Below are positions 1 through 12,593 of a DNA stretch of 36,660 nucleotides, one piece after another. Position numbers and translations under genes: made by a program. The notes beneath the pieces were generated by a model. That model was not told where the DNA came from. It was given only the letters and a program-made list of their open reading frames with translations, and ran no database searches. Position 1 is the stretch's first letter; each line of letters starts with the position of its first letter. The stretch spans positions 21,392 to 58,051 of the forward strand of contig JAUJOW010000006.1 in NCBI GenBank assembly GCA_030447445.1. Reading direction: 5' to 3'. The stretch comes from Acidimicrobiales bacterium (lineage in GTDB: Bacteria; Actinomycetota; Acidimicrobiia; Acidimicrobiales; Iamiaceae).

Positions 1-31
1 GTCCACCGACCCCACCCGCCGCCCCAGCGGC

Positions 32-48
32 GACCGCCTTCGGCGGTC
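32..48 (-). terminator. Hairpin after the oxidoreductase gene
   Basis: Perfect 7-bp inverted repeat GACCGCC/GGCGGTC around a 3-nt loop, starting 4 nt beyond the stop codon of the minus-strand gene that ends at 53. There is no T-tract, as is common for GC-rich actinobacterial terminators. The position right after the stop supports the call; termination is inferred. Confidence 0.5.
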
Positions 49-52
49 ACGG

Positions 53-1045
53 TCAGACCGTGTCGGCGCCCTCGAACACGGCGGCCCGAACCCCCCGTTC
101 GGCGAGGGCGGCGAGGAACGGCACGGGGTCGACGAGGTCGGCCAGCCCGGCGGCCCCGGCTCGCCGCACCCGGCCGTCGACGGCGAAGACCGCGGCCAGC
201 GCCGCCACCGCCCCGGCGGCCACAGCCGGGCGGTCCATGGCCCCGAGGACCCGGGTGTCGCGACGCTCGCCCCGCCGGCCGCGGACCTCGACCCGCACCG
301 CCCCCACCCCGCCCTCGGGGTGCGGCTTGCGCAGCATCGGCAGGCGAGCGGTGAACCGGTCTCGCCGGTTGGCGGCCCGCCGGGCCGTCACCCGTTCCAC
401 GCCGGGGAAGGCGTTGGCCAGGAGGAGCGCGTCGGGCAGGGCGGCCCGGTAGCAGTCCTCTGCCCCGACCGGGTCGGGGAACCAGCACAGCTCCCGGCCC
501 GAGCCCCCGGCCCGGCGCTGCCAGCCACCGTCGCGCCAGTCCACGGCGGCGGCGCCGAGGGACCGGTGGTGCTGGTGAGCGCAGGCGGGGCCGCCGGTTC
601 CCACCTTGGCCACGTGGATCTCGTCGACCCGATCGAAGTCGGCGGCGGCGTGGCGGGCCAGCACGCAGGTCAAACCGGGTGAGAAGCCGGCCCCCACCAC
701 GACCGGCACGCCGCGAGCGTCGGCCACGGGGCCGAGGTCGAGCAGGGCCTCGGTGTCGGCCATGGCGTCGGCGGCCGACACCACCGCCGTCCCGGCCTCG
801 ACCAGCTCGGCGGCCACGGCGGCGTGGTCGCCGGCGGGATGGGCGAGCACCACGGCGTCGGCAGCGGGCGGCCCGGCGAAGGGCGGGTGCTCGGCACGGG
901 CCGACGGGCCGAGCGAGGCCCGAACCTCCTCGACCCGCTCGCCCCGAAGGTCTCGGATCACGACCTCGTCGACGGCGGCGGTGGACACGAGCTGTCGAGC
1001 GGCCCGGGCCCCGACGGCTCCGAGCCCGATCACCGCAACCCGCAT
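53..1045 (-). CDS. Saccharopine dehydrogenase-like NAD(P)-binding oxidoreductase
   Basis: A 330-residue protein with an N-terminal Rossmann fold: the nucleotide-binding motif GLGAVG is at residues 7-12, followed by an acidic/basic turn near residue 31 (RDLRGE). The segment GAGFSPGLT at 118-126 resembles the substrate-domain entry seen in saccharopine dehydrogenase and related L-amino-acid dehydrogenases. The C-terminal half is the catalytic/dimerisation part. The substrate cannot be told from sequence. ATG at 1043-1045 shares its A with the TGA of the upstream 43-residue gene (TGATG), so the two are probably translationally coupled. A hairpin follows the stop. The family call is fairly secure; lysine metabolism is not implied. 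Confidence 0.75.
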   Translation of the reverse strand: MRVAVIGLGAVGARAARQLVSTAAVDEVVIRDLRGERVEEVRASLGPSARAEHPPFAGPPAADAVVLAHPAGDHAAVAAELVEAGTAVVSAADAMADTEALLDLGPVADARGVPVVVGAGFSPGLTCVLARHAAADFDRVDEIHVAKVGTGGPACAHQHHRSLGAAAVDWRDGGWQRRAGGSGRELCWFPDPVGAEDCYRAALPDALLLANAFPGVERVTARRAANRRDRFTARLPMLRKPHPEGGVGAVRVEVRGRRGERRDTRVLGAMDRPAVAAGAVAALAAVFAVDGRVRRAGAAGLADLVDPVPFLAALAERGVRAAVFEGADTV

Positions 1046-1176
1046 CAGCGGAGGTCGGGACCGGAGAGCTCGCGCCAGCCGCCGCTCTGGGGCGGCACGC
1101 CGCCGGTGCCCCGGGCGCGGAGGGCGGCGGCGATGGCGCCGGCCACCCCGAGGGCGACCAGAGCACGGCGGAACAT
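1045..1176 (-). CDS. Small hypothetical membrane-type protein, 43 aa
   Basis: Short gene starting MFRRALVALGVAGAIAAALR and ending GGWRELSGPDLR. Residues about 4-20 form one short hydrophobic helix flanked by arginines. The rest is Gly/Pro-rich with a Trp. A Shine-Dalgarno-like GGGAGG lies 9-14 nt before the ATG. Its TGA overlaps the ATG of the oxidoreductase gene by one base, so it is the leader cistron of that unit. It could be a small membrane protein or only a translational-coupling leader. No family is recognised. It lies just downstream of tRNA-Ile on the same strand. Confidence 0.5.
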   Translation of the reverse strand: MFRRALVALGVAGAIAAALRARGTGGVPPQSGGWRELSGPDLR

Positions 1177-1208
1177 GGTCACTGACGCCTCCCGGCGGTG
1201 GACTGGCG

Positions 1209-2092
<884 letters not shown>

Positions 2093-2114
2093 GGGGAGCG
2101 GTCACTTCCCTCCT

Positions 2115-2458
2115 TCACGGCTCCCACCAGGCGCGGGCCCGGGCCCGGACGTGGGCCTCGCCCACCTCCACGGTGACCATCACATCGGAGCCCAGGGCCT
2201 GGTAGCCGATGAGCCGGGCCCCGTTGGCGGCGGCCAGCTCCTCGGCGGCCGCCCGCCCCTCGGCTGCCCCGGCCAGGGCGGCGGCGTCGGCGGCGGTGCG
2301 AGCCCGGGCGGCGTCGACCGCGCCGCCCCCAGCCGGGCCAGGCCGAGGGCCACCAGGGCAACGAACAGCACCACCACGGCCACCAGTGGTGTCACCTGTC
2401 CTCGCTCCGCGGGGCGGCGGTGGGCCCGGCGGGCGGATCTGTGGTCCCCATGCATCAC
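2115..2458 (-). pseudogene. TadE-like pilus-assembly protein, frameshifted
   Basis: From GTG at 2456-2458 (Shine-Dalgarno GAGGAGG six nt upstream) the frame reads MMHGDHRSARRAHRRPAERG and then a hydrophobic helix beginning VTPLVAVVVLFVALVALG, the typical start of a TadE/TadG-like protein. At about 2319-2332 the frame shifts by one base. The other frame continues with VDAARARTAADAAALAGAAE and ends MVTVEVGEAHVRARARAWWEP at a TGA at 2115-2117. Together they give one normal protein of about 115 residues of the kind that begins with a GQ-type N-terminal helix followed by a DAAALAGA segment. The site is the GC-rich run GGGGGCGGCGCGG on the minus strand; one missing G would restore the frame. A sequencing error or a real lesion are both possible. 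Confidence 0.65.
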
Positions 2459-2485
2459 GGTCGCCTCCTCGGCGAGACCGGTGGA

Positions 2486-2539
2486 GGGGGAAGTGGGCGG
2501 AGCGGGGGAAGTGGGCGGAGCGGGGGAAGTGGGCGGGGA
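2486..2539. repeat. 18-bp tandem repeat, about 2.9 copies
   Basis: The unit GGGGGAAGTGGGCGGAGC occurs at 2486-2503 and 2504-2521, and a copy differing in its last two bases lies at 2522-2539. It lies in the gap between gyrA and the TadE-like gene and overlaps no convincing gene. Confidence 0.85.
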
Positions 2540-2562
2540 GGCGGCGGTGCGCCGCCCGTCAC

Positions 2563-2588
2563 TGAGGGTCGTCAGTCATCGACCCTCA
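2563..2588 (-). terminator. gyrA terminator hairpin
   Basis: Perfect 9-bp stem TGAGGGTCG/CGACCCTCA with an 8-nt loop, beginning 14 nt after the gyrA stop at 2603. No T-run follows. Position and stem quality suggest the end of the gyrB-gyrA transcript. Confidence 0.6.
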
Positions 2589-2602
2589 TCAGTCGTCGGC
2601 CC

Positions 2603-7486
<4,884 letters not shown>

Positions 7487-7531
7487 CGCCCCAGTCTGGC
7501 GCGGGCGGCGGTGCCACCGGGACCGAGCGGT

Positions 7532-8617
7532 TCAGCCGGCGTCTGCGATGACGGTTCCGGCCTTGACCCTGAGCACCTGTTCGGGGTGGGCGCCGGCCGG
7601 CAGCGACCCGGCGGTGGAGAGGAGCGTCTGCCCGGACGGGAGGTGGGCGAGGAGGGCATCGCTGCGATCGGGGTCGAGCTCGGAGAACACGTCGTCGAGC
7701 AACAACACCGGTGGTGACCCGGTGACATCGGCCACCACCCGGTGGGCGGCCAGGCGCAGGGCCAGGGCGAGGGACCGCTGCTCACCCTGGGAGACGTGGG
7801 TGCGGGCGGGCAGGCCCTCCACGCGGAGGTCGAGCTCGTCGCGGTGGGGGCCGACGAGGCTCACCCCCCGCCGCAGCTCGTCCCGGCGAGCTGCCACCAA
7901 CGCCGCCGCCAGACCTTCGGCCCGCCAGGGCGGGGCGTAGGTGGCCTCGACGGCCACGCCCCGGCGGGCCACCTCCGCGTAGGCGTTAGCGAGGGAGGGG
8001 GCGAGCCGCTCGACGAGGGCGCGGCGAGCGTCGGCCAGGGCCTCGCCGGCGGTGGTGAGCTTGGCGTCCCACACGTCGAGGGTCATCTCGATCTCGGCGG
8101 TGACCCGGCCGCCGGCCTGCTTCAGCAGGGCGTTGCGCTGCCGCAGCACCCGCTCCACCTCGGCCCGAAGCTCGTCGTTGCGAGGGTGCACGGCCACCAG
8201 GACGTCGTCGAGGTAGCGGCGCCGCTCACCGGGGCCGGCCTTGACCAGCGCCAGGTCGTCGGGGGAGAACACGGTGACTCGCACCGCCCCGAGCAGGTCA
8301 CGGGCCCGACGCAGCGGTTGGCGGTTCACCTGGGCCCGGCTGCGGCCCCCGGGGGCGATCTCCGCTTCGAGCAGCAGGGTCCGGCCGTCGCGCACGCCCT
8401 CGCCCCGCACCACCGCCCGGTCGGCCCCGGCCCGCACGAGCGCCTCGGTGGGCGCACCCCGGAACGACCCGAGCGTGGCCAGATACCCGACCGCCTCGAG
8501 CAGGTTGGTCTTGCCCTCCCCGTTGGCGCCGACGATGGCGGTGAGCCCCGGCCCGAACCCGGCCTCGGCGGACCGGTACCCCCGGAAGTCGGTCAGCCAG
8601 AGCCGGTCGATGCGCAC
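7532..8617 (-). CDS. recF: DNA replication and repair protein RecF
   Basis: 361 residues, SMC/ABC-type ATPase that binds gapped DNA and helps RecOR load RecA. Walker A is GANGEGKT at 30-37, the ABC signature SQGEQRS at 276-282, and Walker B LLLDDVFSELD with Asp308/Asp309. The N-terminal motif LTDFRGYRSAE is typical, as is the coiled-coil arm in the middle. The GTG start at 8615-8617 lies 13 nt after the dnaN stop, so it is in one transcript with dnaN. Length and motifs are complete. Confidence 0.96.
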   Translation of the reverse strand: MRIDRLWLTDFRGYRSAEAGFGPGLTAIVGANGEGKTNLLEAVGYLATLGSFRGAPTEALVRAGADRAVVRGEGVRDGRTLLLEAEIAPGGRSRAQVNRQPLRRARDLLGAVRVTVFSPDDLALVKAGPGERRRYLDDVLVAVHPRNDELRAEVERVLRQRNALLKQAGGRVTAEIEMTLDVWDAKLTTAGEALADARRALVERLAPSLANAYAEVARRGVAVEATYAPPWRAEGLAAALVAARRDELRRGVSLVGPHRDELDLRVEGLPARTHVSQGEQRSLALALRLAAHRVVADVTGSPPVLLLDDVFSELDPDRSDALLAHLPSGQTLLSTAGSLPAGAHPEQVLRVKAGTVIADAG

Positions 8618-8630
8618 GGGAGGCGCACCC

Positions 8631-9722
8631 TCACACCCGCACGGGCATCAGCAGGTAGAGGAACTCCGAACCCTCGGTGGAGCGGATGACCGCCGGCTTC
8701 TGGTGGTCGACGGTCTCCACGGTGATCTCGTCGCCGGGGGTCACCTCCACACCGTCGAGCAGGTACTCGGGGTTGAAGGCCACGGTCAGCTCCGTGCCCT
8801 CGTACTTGGCGTCGAGCTGCTCATGGGCCTGCCCGACGTCCTGGGTGATGGCGACCAGCTCCAGCCCGTCGGCGCTCATCGACAACCGCACCGGCGTCGC
8901 CTCCCGCGCCATGAGTCGCACCCGGCGGGCGGCGTCGAGCAGCGCCTCCCGACCGACCGTGAGCCGGTTCGGGTAGGTGCTCGGGATCAGGCCGCGGTAG
9001 TTGGGGAACTCCCCTTCGATCAGGCGGGTGGTCAGCCGGGTCCTGGCGATCTCGAAGGTGGCGTCACGCTCGCCGAGGCGCAATGTGACCTCCCCGGCGG
9101 CGCCGAGCAGGCGCTCGAGCTCACGCAGGGCTCGAGACGGTACGAGCACGCTCTGGCCCTCCCGCAACACGCTGGTACCGGGCAGGTCCCGCACGGCCAG
9201 CCGGTAGGAGTCGGTGGCCACGAAGCGCAGTCCGTCGCCCTCGGCGGCCATGAGCACCCCGGTCAGGATGGGCCGGGCGTCGTCGGCGCTGGCTGCGGGC
9301 ACCACCTGGTGGAGGGCGAGTGCGAAGTCCTTCGCCGCGAGGGTGACGGCGTCGGGGGCCGGCTCGGGCAGGCGAGGGAACTCGTCGGCGGGGAGCAGCC
9401 GGATCGAGGACTGGAACCGTCCGGCGGCGATGTGGGCCTCGTCGCCCTCCACGTGCACCTCGACGGCTCCGGCCTCGAGGGACCGCACGAGATCAGAGGC
9501 GATCTTGGCCGGCACCACGGCCACACCGTCGGCCTCGCCGGCCACCTCCACCTCCACGCCGATGGTCAGGTCGAGGTCGCTGCCGATCAGCGACAGCCGG
9601 TCCCCCGCCAGCTCCACCCGTACACCGGACAGGACCGGCAGCGACCCGCCCCGGCTGGCCACCGCCCGTCCCGCCGCCCCCAGCGCGTCGACGAGGCCAT
9701 CTCGCTCGCATCGGAACCTCAC
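8631..9722 (-). CDS. dnaN: DNA polymerase III sliding clamp (beta subunit)
   Basis: 363 residues from GTG at 9720-9722, chosen because the family starts at VRFRCERDGLVDALG and AAGGAG lies about 10 nt upstream; the frame is open further upstream but that part is not clamp sequence. The three-fold repeated clamp fold is seen, with LPVLSGVRVE in domain 1, FVATDSYRLAVRDL in domain 2, and the conserved C-terminus ending YLLMPVRV. DnaN tethers polymerase III to DNA and recruits repair proteins. It is followed at once by recF. Confidence 0.97.
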   Translation of the reverse strand: MRFRCERDGLVDALGAAGRAVASRGGSLPVLSGVRVELAGDRLSLIGSDLDLTIGVEVEVAGEADGVAVVPAKIASDLVRSLEAGAVEVHVEGDEAHIAAGRFQSSIRLLPADEFPRLPEPAPDAVTLAAKDFALALHQVVPAASADDARPILTGVLMAAEGDGLRFVATDSYRLAVRDLPGTSVLREGQSVLVPSRALRELERLLGAAGEVTLRLGERDATFEIARTRLTTRLIEGEFPNYRGLIPSTYPNRLTVGREALLDAARRVRLMAREATPVRLSMSADGLELVAITQDVGQAHEQLDAKYEGTELTVAFNPEYLLDGVEVTPGDEITVETVDHQKPAVIRSTEGSEFLYLLMPVRV

Positions 9723-9982
9723 GCTCGGAACTCTCCTTCCCCCAGGATGGATCTGGATTGGTGGTGACGGTAGTAGGGGCTGTGGATTGTGGAGAACCGG
9801 GTCACAGCCCAGGTGGGACCGCTGTCGCCGTCCCCGGGCTGTCCCCACCTGTCCCCAGCCTGGCCGCCAGCGGTGGCCGGGGTGGGTGATCCTCGCCGGG
9901 GCTGTCCCCTGTCGGCGTCGCTTCGTCCCCCGCTCCCCCGTCGTCGTTCCACAGGGGGAGGCCACAGGGGGAGGCCGTCACC
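9723..9982. other. dnaA-dnaN intergenic region, candidate oriC
   Basis: 260 nt without a gene, in the usual actinobacterial oriC position. DnaA-box-like sites: TGTGGAGAA at 9788-9796 (complement TTCTCCACA, one mismatch to TTATCCACA) and TGTGGATTG at 9781-9789 overlapping it. CTGTCCCC is repeated at 9839, 9849 and 9902. A 13-bp direct repeat CCACAGGGGGAGG occurs twice in tandem at 9949-9974. There is no clear AT-rich unwinding element; the stretch 9748-9796 is the least GC-rich. oriC function is inferred from position and repeats. Confidence 0.55.
9949..9974. repeat. Two tandem 13-bp repeats beside the dnaA stop
   Basis: CCACAGGGGGAGG at 9949-9961 and again at 9962-9974, perfectly repeated, each containing the CCACA half of a DnaA box. 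They lie 9 nt from the end of dnaA. Confidence 0.8.
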
Positions 9983-11365
9983 TCACCCCTTCCGGACGTC
10001 CTGGATGAGGGCTTGGACCTGGTGGAAGATCTGCTTGCGCTCCTGCATCAGGGCCCCGATCTTCTCGACGGCGTGCATCACCGTGGTGTGGTCCCGATCG
10101 CCGAACACCCGCCCGATGTTGGGGTAGCTGAGGTCGGTGAGCTCCCGCACGACGTACATGCCGACCTGGCGGGCGGTGACCAGCGGCCGCTGGCGGCTCT
10201 TGCTGGTGATCTCCTCGACGGTGAAGCCGTACATGTCGGCGGTCTTGCCGAGGATGAGCTGGGCGGTGATGGGACGGGGCTGGCGGTCGCCGATGATGTC
10301 GGAGAGGATCCGCTCGGCCTCGGGCACGTCGAGCTTCACGTCGTACAGGTTGGCGTAGGCCGCCACCCGGGTCAGGGCTCCCTCGAGCTCACGGATGTTG
10401 TCGGTGATGTTGGTGGCGATGAAGTCGAGCACGTCGTCGGGCACCCACGCCGGGGTCTGCTCGGCCTTCTTGCGGAGGATGGCGAGACGGGTCTCCACGT
10501 CCGGCGGTTGGATGTCGGTGATCAGGCCCATCTTGAACCGGCTGCGCAACCGCTGCTCGAGGGTGGAGAGCGCATCGGGAGGGCGGTCCGAGGTCAACAC
10601 GATCTGGCTCATGCGGTCGTGCAGCTCGTTGAAGGTGTGGAAGAACTCCTCCTGGAACCGTTCGCCCTTCTCGATGAACTGGATGTCGTCGACGAGGAGC
10701 ACGTCGACCTCCCGCCAGCGCCGCTTGAACTCGGCCCCGTTCCCGGCCCGGATGGACTCCACGAACTCGTTCAGGAACTTCTCGCAGGGGATGTAGCGCA
10801 CGGGGCGGTCCGGGTAGTTCTCACGGACGTAGTGGGCGATGGCCTGCAACAGGTGGGTCTTGCCGAGACCGGCCTCGCCGTAGATGAAGAGGGGGTTGTA
10901 GTTCCGCCCCGGCGTCTCGGCCACGGCCAGGGCGGCGGCCTGGGCGAATCGGTTCGACGCGCCGGTGACGAACGCCTCGAAGGTGTAGCGGGGGCCCTCC
11001 GGTTCGGGCCGCAAGGGGGCGGGAGCGGCCGCCGCCGGGCTCGGCCGGTGGGCCCGGCCGGTGTCGACGCCGAGGAGGTCGTCGAGGGGGTCGGCGACGA
11101 CCGCCGCTGAGGGCTCGGAGGTGCGCACCTCCACACGCAGGTCGACGGCGCTGCCACTGGCCGACCGCAGCGCATCGTCGACGAGGGATCGATACGTGGA
11201 CTCGACCCGGTCCTTGGCCCGGTGGTTGGGCACGCCGAGGACCAACCGGTCGTGGTCGAGGGCCACCGGCACGGCGCCCTGGAAGGTCGACATCCACACG
11301 CCTTCGCCCACGCGGTCACGCAGCAGTGCGCAGCACTCGGACCACAGACGTTGCGCGTCTCCCAC
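9983..11365 (-). CDS. dnaA: Chromosomal replication initiator DnaA
   Basis: 460 residues from GTG at 11363-11365, preceded by GAGGGG; an in-frame GTG 36 nt upstream is the alternative. Domain I begins QRLWSECCALLRDRVGEGVW. A Pro/Ala linker (about 95-130) is domain II. The AAA+ domain has Walker A GEAGLGKT at 163-170, Walker B LLVDDIQF (Asp226, Asp227), sensor 1 QIVLTSDRPP and the arginine-finger box LEQRLRSRFKMGL. Domain IV carries the DnaA signature RDHTTVMHA at 424-432, which reads the DnaA box. Its long leader holds DnaA-box-like sites, so autoregulation is likely. Confidence 0.98.
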   Translation of the reverse strand: MGDAQRLWSECCALLRDRVGEGVWMSTFQGAVPVALDHDRLVLGVPNHRAKDRVESTYRSLVDDALRSASGSAVDLRVEVRTSEPSAAVVADPLDDLLGVDTGRAHRPSPAAAAPAPLRPEPEGPRYTFEAFVTGASNRFAQAAALAVAETPGRNYNPLFIYGEAGLGKTHLLQAIAHYVRENYPDRPVRYIPCEKFLNEFVESIRAGNGAEFKRRWREVDVLLVDDIQFIEKGERFQEEFFHTFNELHDRMSQIVLTSDRPPDALSTLEQRLRSRFKMGLITDIQPPDVETRLAILRKKAEQTPAWVPDDVLDFIATNITDNIRELEGALTRVAAYANLYDVKLDVPEAERILSDIIGDRQPRPITAQLILGKTADMYGFTVEEITSKSRQRPLVTARQVGMYVVRELTDLSYPNIGRVFGDRDHTTVMHAVEKIGALMQERKQIFHQVQALIQDVRKG

Positions 11366-11402
11366 GAGCCGGAGTGCCCCTCTTTCGTGACGATCCACAG
11401 TG

Positions 11403-11421
11403 CTTTCCACAGCTGTGGGTA
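11403..11421. promoter_or_regulatory. Inverted DnaA-box pair upstream of dnaA
   Basis: TTTCCACAGCTGTGGGTAA contains the perfect 12-bp palindrome CCACAGCTGTGG. The right arm read on the minus strand is TTACCCACA, one mismatch from TTATCCACA; the left arm is CTTTCCACA. A further GATCCACA lies at 11386-11393. The site lies in the dnaA leader, fitting DnaA autoregulation and/or origin function. Confidence 0.6.
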
Positions 11422-11525
11422 ACGACGTGATGGCCCCGCCCGACGGTCCGTGCGTGGCGTGATCCTGGTTGCTCCCCGGGCGTGCCGTTGACCTCCATGA
11501 ACGGGGCCGAGGGTCGAGTTCGGGC

Positions 11526-11556
11526 ACCGTAGCACCGGTCATTCGACGGTGCGCAA
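11526..11556 (-). promoter_or_regulatory. Possible dnaA promoter
   Basis: On the minus strand TTGCGC (complement of 11551-11556) and TACGGT (complement of 11526-11531) are separated by 19 nt. This would give a dnaA leader of about 150 nt containing the DnaA-box-like sites. Confidence 0.35.
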
Positions 11557-11872
11557 GGTCCTCGCGGTCGCCGAGAAACGGCTGGTCAGGCCAGGTTCGG
11601 CTCGACCTCGTGGTGGGCCGAGCACGCGCTGCGAGCCTTATCATGGTCACCGGAGCGGGGCCCCGGCGAGCGGCGTGGAACACCCGCCCCCGGCCCCGGT
11701 TGCCGCGACGAACGGCCAGGCCGTACCGTGGGCGGCGGCGCGCCAGCGTGCCCGCCCCGCCGCCGGGTCCCGAGAGGGGCAGGGGGCGGTTGGATCGATC
11801 GAGGTGTCGTCGCTCGACGGCACCGGGCCGCCCGCGAGCCGAAGGAGGCTTGCGTGCCCGAGGAGGCAGGCA

Positions 11873-12007
11873 GTGAAGCGCACCTACCAGCCCAACGTCC
11901 GCAAGCGGGCCAAGCGTCACGGGTTCCGCAAGCGGATGTCCACCCGAGCCGGCCGGGCGGTGCTGCGGTCCCGCCGGCAGAAGGGACGCCTGCGCCTCTC
12001 GGCCTGA
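11873..12007 (+). CDS. rpmH: 50S ribosomal protein L34
   Basis: 44 residues: [20 protein letters not shown] followed by [20 protein letters not shown] and a short end, the L34 pattern essentially complete. GTG start with GAGGAGG seven nt upstream. L34 is a basic protein of the large ribosomal subunit. Its TGA at 12005-12007 overlaps CTG at 12004-12006, the likely rnpA start, and the whole gene is also open in the rnpA frame. Confidence 0.97.
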   Translation: MKRTYQPNVRKRAKRHGFRKRMSTRAGRAVLRSRRQKGRLRLSA

Positions 12008-12366
12008 TCTGGCGTGTCCGTGACCGTTCGAGCTTCGTCGAACTGGCCCGCCGGGGGCGCCGGACCGGCGCTGGCGCCGTGCAGGTGACCCACCTCGACG
12101 GGCCGGCCGGCCAACCACCTCGGGTGGCCTTCACCATCAGCCGCCGCTGCGGCGGGGCGGTGGCCCGCAACCGGCTTCGACGCCGCCTGCGGGCCATGGT
12201 CGCCGAGTTGGCCGCCGAGGGATCGCCGGTCGGCCCGGGCACCTACCTCATCGGGGCCACCCCCGACGCCGTCAACCTCTCTCACCAGGAGCTTCGCATC
12301 GACCTGCACCGGGCGCTCAGCGCCCTCCGTGGTACCCAGCCCCCAGCCGAGGGTGATGAGTCGTGA
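12004..12366 (+). CDS. rnpA: Ribonuclease P protein component
   Basis: RnpA binds the RNase P RNA and helps it remove tRNA 5' leaders. The core runs from [17 protein letters not shown] through [12 protein letters not shown] to the RNR signature [13 protein letters not shown], then a C-terminal helix. Family length (about 115-125 aa) fits a start at CTG 12004-12006, which overlaps the rpmH stop as CTGA and gives 120 residues. No ATG, GTG or TTG lies in frame there. The nearest canonical in-frame start is GTG at 11854, behind a strong GAAGGAGG, giving 170 residues with the N-terminal 50 encoded across rpmH, as described in Thermus. The C-terminal stop overlaps the yidD start as GTGA. Confidence 0.9.
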   Translation: MIWRVRDRSSFVELARRGRRTGAGAVQVTHLDGPAGQPPRVAFTISRRCGGAVARNRLRRRLRAMVAELAAEGSPVGPGTYLIGATPDAVNLSHQELRIDLHRALSALRGTQPPAEGDES

Positions 12367-12593
12367 CCGCCACCGCTCGCATCCTCCATGCCCTCGTGCG
12401 GGGCTACCAGGCGGTGCGGGGCGGGCGACCGTCGCCGTGCCGGTTCTCGCCCACCTGTTCCACCTACGCTCTCGAGGCGCTCGAGGCCCACGGAGCCTGC
12501 CGCGGTGTGTGGCTCGCCACCCGCCGGCTGGCCCGCTGCCACCCCTGGGGGGGCCGAGGATGGGATCCCGTCCCCGAACGGAAAGCCGCATAG
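12363..12593 (+). CDS. yidD: YidD membrane protein insertion efficiency factor
   Basis: 76 residues with the three invariant cysteines and the motifs [33 protein letters not shown] and DPVP that define YidD. It is a small membrane-associated protein proposed to assist YidC. GTG start overlaps the rnpA TGA by 4 nt, and its TAG abuts the yidC ATG directly, so rnpA-yidD-yidC are translated in series. Confidence 0.95.
   Translation: MTATARILHALVRGYQAVRGGRPSPCRFSPTCSTYALEALEAHGACRGVWLATRRLARCHPWGGRGWDPVPERKAA

Larger units (their letters stand above)
11366..11872. other. dnaA-rpmH divergent intergenic region
   Basis: 507 nt between divergently read dnaA and rpmH; the strand switch makes this the other oriC candidate. 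Near dnaA there are DnaA-box-like sites at 11391-11421. A plausible dnaA promoter lies at 11526-11556. On the plus strand TATCAT at 11639-11644 could be an rpmH -10 box, without a clear -35. Open frames here have no protein-like features and I leave them out. The right end holds two Shine-Dalgarno sequences, GAAGGAGG (11841-11848) and GAGGAGG (11860-11866). Confidence 0.5.

Noticed and set aside
9723..9965. 81-codon upstream extension of dnaN
   Set aside because: The added sequence is not clamp-like and covers the DnaA-box-like sites; GTG 9722 has an SD and the family N-terminus.
11469..11876. 135-codon plus-strand frame in the dnaA-rpmH gap
   Set aside because: Arg/Pro/Gly-rich composition of a GC-rich non-coding frame, no SD, no recognisable motif; it overlaps the likely dnaA promoter.
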